DNA of 43,300 nucleotides. Source: Pseudomonadota bacterium. Lineage in GTDB: Bacteria; Pseudomonadota; Gammaproteobacteria; UBA1113. This document shows positions 26,410 to 34,000 of this stretch, in pieces. The position numbers were made by a program, and so were the translations under genes. Location of the stretch: contig JAJXVU010000019.1 of assembly GCA_021781965.1 (NCBI GenBank), positions 1-43,300 of the forward strand. Direction: 5' to 3'. Numbering within the stretch: the first letter of the stretch is position 1; every line of letters starts with the position of its first letter. Under the pieces are notes generated by a model that worked only from the letters and a program-made list of their open reading frames with translations, was not told where the DNA came from and made no database searches.

Positions 26410-27906
26410 CTATAGAGATTGAATTTTTTTTGGATTGCGTCGCTTGCTCACAATGATAGCCAGCAACAAACACAACACCGATACAACCCACACGGGCCAT
26501 GAACCGTAGTAGATAAATGGTGTTATGCCTTGATGTGGCATGATACTACCTGTTAATACAATTGCATCATCAATGGGCAATCGTTTTTGTATTTCACCTT
26601 TGTGGTCGACTATGGCGGTAATGCCGCTGTTGCTGACGAATAATTGTGGTCTAGCCATTTCTATAGAGCGCATTTGTGCCATTTGTAGGTGTTGGCTTAA
26701 AGCAGGGGAGTCACCAAACCAAGCATCATCGCTGATGGTGACCAATAGCTCTGCAGCCGGTAAGGATTGTCGCACCAATCCAGGAAAAATAATTTCATAG
26801 CAAATAAAGGGTGCTACATTTACGCCGTTAACCATTAATGGAGTTTGTTTTTTAGGGCCTGCAGATAAACTGGCATTGGGTAACTGCCAATATTCTAACA
26901 ATGCCGACAACCATCGTTGCATGGGCAAGTATTCACCAAAAGGCACTAAATGCCGTTTGCGATAGATGCCTTGGTTTTGTCCTAACAAGATCAATGCATT
27001 GTAATATTGATTATTTTCGCCACTGTCGCCAATGCCCGTTAATAAATTGCTATTATGATTTTTTAACACGGCATCCATATGTTCCAAAGTAGGTTGGATG
27101 TAATCGATATCAGTAGGAATAGCCGCTTCTGGCCAGATAATAAAATCGGTACCCAAATGGCTTTCGGTTAAATTTAAATAGTGTTCTATATTCCTGCTTA
27201 ATCGCAATGGATCCCATTTGAGATCTTGAGTCACATTACCTTGAACCAAAGCAACAGACAATGCAGGCGGTTTTGCCTTGCCCCACTGTATCTGTTGACT
27301 GCCATAACCCAAACCATAAATTAAAGCTATAACGACTAAGGGGATAATGCGCAGTAACCAACGCTTATTTTGACATGCCATAAACAATAAGCCACTCATG
27401 AATACACATAACCAGGATAAACCATACACCCCGACGAAAGGCGCTAAACCCGCTAATGGTGTGTTAGTTTGACTATAACCTAAGGATAACCACGGAAAGC
27501 CGCTGCCTATAATGGCGCGTATACCTTCTGCTAAAACCCATAAGCTAGGGTATACAAACAACCAACGCAACCATGCAGGTACCGTAATATTACGTAATAA
27601 GAATCCCAAGACTGCAGGAAACAACGCCAACACGACGCACAATGACATCATGATTAAATAAGCGATCCATAAGGGGCTGTGGCCATAGGTGTAAATGCTG
27701 TAATAGATCCAATAAACGCCAGTGGCAAAGAAAGCAACACCAAAGATAAAACCTATAGCGGTTGCTTCAAAAATAGAGCGACTGTACTGCCATAAAAAAA
27801 TCAAACCGAATGGAATAAGAATGGCTAAGATAGACCACTGCCAGGGCGCAAAGGCTAGTGGTAATAATGCACCTAAAATGAGCGCTGCAATTAAACGATA
27901 AAACAT
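26410..27906 (-). CDS. lnt: Apolipoprotein N-acyltransferase
   Basis: A 498-residue inner-membrane enzyme that adds the third acyl chain to lipoproteins. The N-terminal half holds about six hydrophobic segments; the C-terminal half is a nitrilase-type periplasmic domain with the catalytic triad visible: Glu in IIWPEAAIPTD, Lys in RKRHLVPFGEYLPMQ and Cys in APFICYEIIFPGLV. A last membrane helix follows. ATG 27906 has AGAGG at good spacing and gives a normal signal anchor (MFYRLIAALILG); an in-frame start at 27966 would add an unlikely 20-residue charged leader. The final residues (about IIVSKRRNPKK) are encoded by a sequence resembling a dispersed palindromic repeat. Confidence 0.94.
   Translation of the reverse strand: MFYRLIAALILGALLPLAFAPWQWSILAILIPFGLIFLWQYSRSIFEATAIGFIFGVAFFATGVYWIYYSIYTYGHSPLWIAYLIMMSLCVVLALFPAVLGFLLRNITVPAWLRWLFVYPSLWVLAEGIRAIIGSGFPWLSLGYSQTNTPLAGLAPFVGVYGLSWLCVFMSGLLFMACQNKRWLLRIIPLVVIALIYGLGYGSQQIQWGKAKPPALSVALVQGNVTQDLKWDPLRLSRNIEHYLNLTESHLGTDFIIWPEAAIPTDIDYIQPTLEHMDAVLKNHNSNLLTGIGDSGENNQYYNALILLGQNQGIYRKRHLVPFGEYLPMQRWLSALLEYWQLPNASLSAGPKKQTPLMVNGVNVAPFICYEIIFPGLVRQSLPAAELLVTISDDAWFGDSPALSQHLQMAQMRSIEMARPQLFVSNSGITAIVDHKGEIQKRLPIDDAIVLTGSIMPHQGITPFIYYGSWPVWVVSVLCLLLAIIVSKRRNPKKIQSL
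26432..26460 (-). repeat. Dispersed-repeat-like sequence inside the 3' end of lnt
   Basis: GGATTGCGTCGCTTGCTCAC plus AATGATAGC; its reverse complement resembles the CGTCATTGCGAGC...GCAATCC element, a degenerate relative of the palindrome at 3438-3483. It encodes the C-terminal residues of Lnt. The resemblance is by eye. Confidence 0.5.
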
Positions 27907-27969
27907 AATACCTCTAATAACTCTTCGCATGGTGCTCGCGAGCGAGTCTTCTCGCCTAAAAACCAACTG

Positions 27970-28929
27970 CTATGAGTATAATACTGCCAATAAATGCTGA
28001 GTTTTCTGCATAGTATCGCTGTAGCTGTCTAGCACCATGCCGATTGCCTTGTGATTTTCATCCAATAATACATCCCCTGGACTATAGGGATGATCGATAT
28101 TACGTGTTATATGCGATAGCTTGCGCTTACCGCGGCCTAAATAATGCATTCTGGCTACAATTTCTTGACCAGTATAACAACCCTTCGTAAAACTTACACC
28201 ATGGTGTTCGGGTAAAGCAATAGCATGTGGTGTGTATAATGCACTGGTCTTAGGGCGTATGTGGACTAAAAAAGCTTGTATATCATACCAATGCCATACG
28301 TTTTCACTGAATGGCACGGCCTTATGCGTCATCAACTCTTGCCATAAATTGATTATTGCCGGCACACTTGCTGTACAGACAAAACGTTCCACCTCACCAG
28401 GCATACGGTGTAGATATAATTCTTCATGAAAGCATTGTTGATGCTCAATTGGAGGTTCTAAGCCCAAGCATAACCGCAAAGCTTTAGTGCTGTCCACGCC
28501 TATAACGCCTATGCTGATTAGATCCGGGGAAGCCAATTCAATGGCTACCTTAGAGAATTTAGCATATTGTTGTAACGCTTTTTGTAATATTGGTGCAGAT
28601 AGGCTGGGTAAGTGTAAATAATAAGCCTCATCGCGCAGATAAATAGTAAAAGTGGCGATGACTTGTCCTTGGCGATTGCAGTGTGCGGCAAAATATCCGC
28701 GTTGTGGAGTAACCGACTCCATATCACAGGTTAATTGCCCCTGTAAAAACTTTTTGCTGTCTACACCGGATACCTTTAACCATGCCCAGTTCAATAAAGG
28801 GCAGATCAGTAAATGACTAGAGCTTTCTTTCTGCGCAGTAAGTGTGGGTACAAAGCAATATTCTTCCTCTTCTAGGCGAAGCGTGCCGTAGTTAGATAAA
28901 AATTTTATAAAATCTGAATTAAATTGCAT
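27970..28929 (-). CDS. ygfZ: tRNA-modifying / Fe-S cluster protein YgfZ
   Basis: A 319-residue folate-binding protein of the YgfZ/IBA57 family, which helps maturation or repair of certain Fe-S enzymes such as MiaB. The family signature KGCYTGQEIVARMHYLGRGK is complete, including the key Cys. The N-terminal region has LLNWAWLKVSGVDSKKFLQG followed by QLTCDM, the GcvT-like fold start. It lies upstream of lnt on the same strand (63 bp apart) and is divergent from sdhE, a common pairing. Confidence 0.94.
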   Translation of the reverse strand: MQFNSDFIKFLSNYGTLRLEEEEYCFVPTLTAQKESSSHLLICPLLNWAWLKVSGVDSKKFLQGQLTCDMESVTPQRGYFAAHCNRQGQVIATFTIYLRDEAYYLHLPSLSAPILQKALQQYAKFSKVAIELASPDLISIGVIGVDSTKALRLCLGLEPPIEHQQCFHEELYLHRMPGEVERFVCTASVPAIINLWQELMTHKAVPFSENVWHWYDIQAFLVHIRPKTSALYTPHAIALPEHHGVSFTKGCYTGQEIVARMHYLGRGKRKLSHITRNIDHPYSPGDVLLDENHKAIGMVLDSYSDTMQKTQHLLAVLYS

Positions 28930-28998
28930 TGTATTTCGGATTAATTACGGTTAATATTGATTACAATCTTATCAGAACTATAGAGATAAAGGCAAGAG

Positions 28999-29262
28999 AT
29001 GACACTTAATGTACAAGAAAAAGCCAAACTATATTGGGCCTGCAGACGCGGCATGCTGGAGTTGGATTTGCTGTTGTTGCCGTTTTTAGATCAGTGTTAT
29101 GACCATTTGAGCGATGAAGAAAAGCCGGTTTTTATACAAATGTTAACCATGGAAGACCCTACCTTATATCAGTGGTTTATTGCCAGACTAGAGCCCGAAG
29201 ACCTTGCTATGCGCACCCTGGTGGAGAAAATCATTGCACACGCTCGCCGTTCGGCCGTCTAA
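28999..29262 (+). CDS. sdhE: FAD assembly factor SdhE
   Basis: An 87-residue helical protein of the SdhE/SDHAF2 family, which promotes covalent flavinylation of succinate dehydrogenase. The conserved RGM-LELD motif is seen (ACRRGMLELDLLLLPFLDQ), followed by LSDEEKPVFIQMLTMEDP and LYQWF. Length is typical. The 3' end overlaps ygfX in another frame, as often seen for the sdhE-ygfX pair. It is divergent from ygfZ, with 69 bp between them. Confidence 0.93.
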   Translation: MTLNVQEKAKLYWACRRGMLELDLLLLPFLDQCYDHLSDEEKPVFIQMLTMEDPTLYQWFIARLEPEDLAMRTLVEKIIAHARRSAV

Positions 29263-29650
29263 AAGACTTATCTTATTATATGCTTTGCTGTATAGCCTAA
29301 GTTTGATGTTGGTTATTATTTACGGCAAAGACTGGCCAGGGTTTATTTTTTTTAGTGTTATGATCAGTTTATTAATTGCGGGGTTAACCAGTTTATATTC
29401 TTTATGTGCCTTAAAAACTTTAACTAGTCTACCTCAGGGGAAAATGGATTTGCAGTTTAGAACAGGCATAAAACACTATGATCAGATTATAGTTTGTCAT
29501 CAAGGTCCTCAACTTATCATCCTGCAATGCAAAAATGCCCACCAGCAACGTTATCTATTATGCCTTGCCGATGCTTTTACTGCGGATGATTTTGGATTGC
29601 TGCAGCGGTTATTAAGGCTCCGAGCCTCGACCGTTAGTGAGCGGAAATAA
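29234..29650 (+). CDS. ygfX: YgfX-like membrane protein
   Basis: A protein of about 138 residues with two membrane helices (RLILLYALLYSLSLMLVIIY; FIFFSVMISLLIAGLTSLY) and a soluble C-terminal part ending LLCLADAFTADDFGLLQRLL, which matches the YgfX pattern. In E. coli YgfX (CptA) partners with SdhE/CptB and has been called a toxin, but its role is debated. The TTG start at 29234 has GGAG 7 bp upstream; another TTG at 29204 lacks this. The last codons (RASTVSERK) are encoded by an interspersed repeat copy, so the natural C-terminus was altered or extended. Confidence 0.78.
   Translation: MHTLAVRPSKRLILLYALLYSLSLMLVIIYGKDWPGFIFFSVMISLLIAGLTSLYSLCALKTLTSLPQGKMDLQFRTGIKHYDQIIVCHQGPQLIILQCKNAHQQRYLLCLADAFTADDFGLLQRLLRLRASTVSERK
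29622..29644 (+). repeat. Interspersed GC-rich repeat inside the 3' end of ygfX
   Basis: GAGCCTCGACCGTTAGTGAGCGG, three differences from the reference copy. It is read in frame as the last codons of ygfX, which ends two codons later. Confidence 0.8.
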
Positions 29651-29762
29651 AATGCCGCCGCATTGTTTTATCCACCAGATTCAGGTATGCTGCGGCCAGA
29701 AAAATAGTATGAATATATTATATTTGTACTGTTTGATATTAATTTGAGTGAGGTAAAAGATT

Positions 29763-30923
29763 ATGCCTGTTTTAGATGAAATTAAGCCCCGTGATACATA
29801 TGAAACATACTGCTTTTTAACTGTTAAAGGAGATATAGGCTCAGGTGCAAAGGTTACTGTAGCCAATAGTGGTATAACTGCCGTTAGTGTTGGTCCAGGC
29901 GCAACGATTCGTGCAGAAGGTCGTTCCACTTTCAGTGGGGATATAGGTGCAAAGGCAAACGTTACTGTAGCCAATAGTGGTATAACTGCCGTTAGTGTTG
30001 GTCCAGGCGCAACGATTCGTGCAGAAGGCCGTTCAACTTTCAGTGGGGATATAGGTGCAAAGGCAAACGTTACTGTAGCCAATGGTGGTATAACTGCCGT
30101 TAGTGTTGGTCCAGGCGCAACGATTCATGCAGAAGGTCGTTCCACTTTCAGTGGAGGTATAGGTGCAAATGCACATGTTACTGTAGTCAATGGTGGTATA
30201 ACTGCCATTAGTGTAGGCTCAGGCGCAACGATTCGTGCAGAAGGTCGTTCAACTTTCAGTGGAGATATAGGTTCAAGTGCAAACGTTACTGTATTCAACG
30301 GTAATCTAACTGTCAGCGGTAATATTGAATCAGGTGCAACGATTATTTTAAATGGTGGTTTGCTGACTGTAAATGGAACTATTTCACCAGACTGTACTAT
30401 TACGGGAGCTTCAAATTTAAGCGATTATTCTACTAAGCCGAATGATAGCGGCTCAATAACAGCGCGTGATGGAGGTGTAAACTTTATTGGTAGCACGGGC
30501 GGCTCTTTTATGTCTGGCTCAGGAGTGAACACATCAACAAGCACCGATGGAACGGGTCGAAAGAGAGTAATATGCCAGAATACATCATCAGGCGAGATCA
30601 CGGTGAATGGATACAAAATGCCTTTTATAGACAAGTATCGGCTCATCACCAGTAGGGACATGGTGAATGGCTACGAAGTTAAAATAGACGATCAAGGGGT
30701 ACTGGTTAATGGGCAACGAGTTGTGGATGGTGTAATTCAAGCTACTTCTCAGCCAGCCGTTTCTTCGGTAGTATCTAATGAAAATATAGCATCTATTCTT
30801 TCTTCTTCTACAGGACCTGCTTTCTTGGCTGCGCCGTCCCCGGAGCAGAAGAACGAAAGTGAGTCTCTATTACAAAAGAATGCTGCTACTGATAACGACC
30901 GCTGTTGTTGTGTTGTTATGTAA
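29763..30923 (+). CDS. Tandem-repeat beta-solenoid-like protein with C-terminal CaaX box
   Basis: A 386-residue protein of unknown function. Residues 23-166 are four 36-residue repeats (pattern GDIGAKANVTVANSGITAVS, then VGPGATIRAEGRSTFS), with a fifth degenerate copy after them; the Gly/Val/Thr-rich alternation suggests a right-handed beta solenoid, somewhat bactofilin-like. Residues 230-340 are Gly/Ser-rich then a mixed domain. The tail is hydrophilic with acidic/Gln residues (SPEQKNESESLLQKN), then DRCCCVVM. CVVM is a canonical CaaX box of the Met-ending (farnesyl) type, and the two preceding Cys could be palmitoylated, as in Ras proteins. Prenylation occurs only in eukaryotes, so host delivery is the likely reason (inference). 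No signal peptide. GAGG lies 8 bp before the ATG. Confidence 0.8.
   Translation: MPVLDEIKPRDTYETYCFLTVKGDIGSGAKVTVANSGITAVSVGPGATIRAEGRSTFSGDIGAKANVTVANSGITAVSVGPGATIRAEGRSTFSGDIGAKANVTVANGGITAVSVGPGATIHAEGRSTFSGGIGANAHVTVVNGGITAISVGSGATIRAEGRSTFSGDIGSSANVTVFNGNLTVSGNIESGATIILNGGLLTVNGTISPDCTITGASNLSDYSTKPNDSGSITARDGGVNFIGSTGGSFMSGSGVNTSTSTDGTGRKRVICQNTSSGEITVNGYKMPFIDKYRLITSRDMVNGYEVKIDDQGVLVNGQRVVDGVIQATSQPAVSSVVSNENIASILSSSTGPAFLAAPSPEQKNESESLLQKNAATDNDRCCCVVM
29829..30260 (+). repeat. Four tandem 108-bp repeats
   Basis: Units at 29829, 29937, 30045 and 30153, each 108 bp (36 codons). Units 1-3 are almost identical in DNA, the fourth has more changes, and a decayed fifth begins at 30261. 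There are no spacers between units, so this is an in-frame coding expansion. Confidence 0.92.
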
Positions 30924-30957
30924 CGTGGTTTTCACATCCATGTCTTAAAATCGCTGG

Positions 30958-30992
30958 ACCTCTGGGTTTTTATCCGGCCCGAGGTTTTTCCT
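30958..30992 (+). terminator. Intrinsic terminator after the CaaX solenoid gene
   Basis: ACCTCTGGG (30958-30966) pairs with CCCGAGGT (30978-30985), one bulged T, 8 bp in total, followed by TTTTTCCTT. It lies 34 bp after the stop codon and directly before the next promoter. Confidence 0.7.
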
Positions 30993-30997
30993 TCAAC

Positions 30998-31026
30998 TTG
31001 AATACTACAGATTTTAGACTTACAAT
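30998..31026 (+). promoter_or_regulatory. Sigma-70 promoter of the HATPase/NOV_C gene
   Basis: TTGAAT (30998-31003), a 17-bp spacer and TACAAT (31021-31026). Transcription would start near 31033, between the in-frame TTG at 31026 and the ATG at 31059, which argues for the ATG as the real start. Confidence 0.68.
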
Positions 31027-31058
31027 TGCCGTGGTATTTATTTGAGAGCAGGGAAGAC

Positions 31059-34000
31059 ATGAAAAAATCTACAATACAAGCTATACACGATCATAGAAAA
31101 ACAACGGAGCAAAATTCTAAAACGCTTGCGTGCATGCTTGAAGCAACCATTCACACTGGCTTTCACGACCCCCATAAATTCGTTTACGAAATTTTACAGA
31201 ATGCGGATGACGCTGAGGCGAAAGTAATAAGCTTTTTTCTTGGAAAAGATTACTTATTGGTTAGCTACGATGGTGCACCTTTTACCGAATGCGATGTTGA
31301 ACGAATTTGCGATGTCAGTACGCATGACAGTGCTGAACAATCTAGCAAAGTGCATAATTTAAGCAAAGTAGGCTACAAGGGCATAGGTTTCAAGTCGGTA
31401 TTTTGTGTTTCTGAGAGCGTAACGGTTATATCCAATGGCTATCAATTTCGTTTTGATAAAGAATATTGGGAAAATGAACAAAGCTTTAAACACCCTTGGC
31501 AAATTATACCCATTCCTGTTGATGATAATCAATTACCGTTGATTGAAAATATACGCAATGCTCCCGTTAATATTTTAATGCAAAAATTGATTGTTCCAAT
31601 TGCTAAAATAAAATTTGAAATAGAGAAAATCTGTAGAGAGCATGAATCGATCTTGTTCTTAGAAAACATTCTACAAGTGCGTTTTATCCATCAACAGAGC
31701 CGCCTCATTTTGAGCAAAAAAGAAGCCATACAACGCGAGACCTATATTATTCAAGAGATAGTTCATAGGGATGACTCGCTTGATCTTTCTGTGCATAGAA
31801 AGTGGTGCTGTTATAGCGAAAAAGCCGTTATGGTTCCACACTTAGTACGAGAACAATTAAGCGGATTAAACCCTTCAGAATGTCCCCAAAAAATAAAAGA
31901 TGCGGATAAGATAAAAATTGTTTTTGCTGCTGAAGTTGATATGAAAGAAACACGACTGATCCCATCGGATAAAAGCAAATTATATTGTGCCTTACCCACA
32001 GCCGTGGTAAGTGGGCTGCACTATTTAGTCAATGCAAATTTTTTATTAAATCAAGATAGAACGCTTATATTAAATAATGCATGGAATGCTTTTTTAGTAG
32101 CAAAAATAGGGTATTTACAATTTAAATGGTTTGCATATCTTGCTTCCGTACAAGGTTATGATACGAACATATTGCATTTAATTAGCCCCAAAGAACAGGT
32201 TCTTTTAGAATACCCGATAATTGCAGCTCATTATACCAAAGCCTTCCATCGGGCGATAAAAGAAATAGCTTTTATTCCTTCCATTAATAGTCTATTATTA
32301 AGAGTAGAAGATTGTATGGTTGACACCACACATTTTTTTGATGAGTTTCACAACCATATAAAAGATATTGATTTATTAACTAAAAATGGGGAATGGCGAC
32401 TTATATCTCCCAGGCTAGATGAGAAAAGCCTAGGAGTATTACGAACACTTCTAGAGGGTAAACCAGAGAACTTTCATACCATTACTCACTTGTTAAGTAA
32501 AATAGAACTTTATATAAAACAAGTCAAAAGTGTTCAAAAATTATTGATTAATATGGTGCGTTTCTTTATTAAGCTGCAAGAATTGGGCGATGCTGACAGA
32601 GCTGTTTTAAGGAAAAAATCCATTTTTCTTACAGAAACTGGTATTTTCTGTTCGGCTGATAGCGGGTTTTTACCGCCGAAAGAAATTGATAGAAAATATT
32701 CATCTATTAAATCTACCTATAAGCTTAACATAGTTGAAAGTTTCTATATCACTTCTACAGAAGTCAAAATTGGTTTAGAAAATATATTTCACTTGAGCCC
32801 ATTCACCTTAATTGATTTTGTCATAAAATACATTTTGCCACGAATTATGGCAGATGAAGAAACAGAAGATACTCTTTTAAGAAAAAGCACAATTCACTTA
32901 TTGCGCTTAATTTATGATGCATTTCGTTTGAAGAAAAAAGCATTCTCTAACGAAGAACTTGATATATTAAGTCGGTTTCCTGTCGCCTGCATGGAGGGGG
33001 ATAAATTTATACGTGCAGGAGATAGTTATATCTTTGATGAACAACAGAGAATTTCTAAAAAAATTATTCTTTCAGCAGAATATTATCAAGCAGAAAAAGA
33101 AGATAGAGTTCCACCGCCCGGGTGGAAAGATTTTCTGCAAAAAATAGGCGTTAATTTACGTGTGGAACTAGAATGCCACAAAGAAATAGCCTTTGGTGTT
33201 GTAAAAAAGAAATTCTCTAGATACAGTGGTTACTTTGAAGACTATATAGAGGATATAGTTGCAAGAGATGTTCCCAAGCTTCCTGGACAAGGTGCGAAAT
33301 TTCATCCATCTAATCCATCATTCAAAAGTGCATTGGAAGAAAAACCAGATTTTGCTAAATTTTTGCATTTTGTATCTTTTATATCGTTGCCTAGAATGCT
33401 AGCTTCTGAAGAAAAAGCAGAGCCGTATATTGATTTGCTCTGGTTAGCCATTTACAAAGATTTTGAGCTATTTTATGATAATAGTTATTACTCCGCAGGC
33501 AAAAAGAAAACGGAACTAACAGAACATCTTTTAATCTATTGTGTAAAAAGATATGCTCTAGTGCGAGTTTATGATAGAGTGGGCGAATACGCTAGTACCA
33601 GTAAATTGATCTACTCACCCGCGTTTATGGACGTTATAAAATCTATATTGCCTACGCCAGATCTACCAGAAATGGTATCATTCTCTGAAGAGCAAGCAGA
33701 GATTCTTGGATTTCGCCGTCTTCCTACCATGCAAGAATGTCTTGAGTTGCTTGTGCGTAAGTTAAGGCATCGTTCATTCTGCGCGGAAGAAATAAGAAAG
33801 ATTTACAAACTTATTATAGAAGTAAACGATAAACTAACTGCGCTAGAGATGGTAGAGTGGAACAGAAGAAATAGATTGCCGGCCTTATCTGGGGGTTTAC
33901 AGTATGCTTCAGAGCTTTCAGTTTTCAATGATAGCGGCCGAGCACCGAAGCCGTTAGAAAGATGGTTGCATGACTATGGATTAGAAAAAGCAGAGTTATC

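Noticed and set aside
28957..28984. TTGATT-16-TATAGA as promoter of sdhE
   Set aside because: The transcription start would fall at or after the AAGG ribosome-binding site, leaving a leader of about 8 nt.
29681..30082. 133-codon minus-strand frame opposite the solenoid repeats
   Set aside because: Its apparent repeats are only the antisense reading of the 108-bp units; the plus strand has the ribosome-binding site and the CaaX end.
29829..30300. CRISPR-like periodic repeats
   Set aside because: Units are 108 bp, in frame, contiguous and without spacers; they encode a repetitive protein.
31026..31058. TTG at 31026 as start of the HATPase gene
   Set aside because: The TTG begins on the last base of the -10 box; the ATG at 31059 has a Shine-Dalgarno site and lies after the predicted transcription start.
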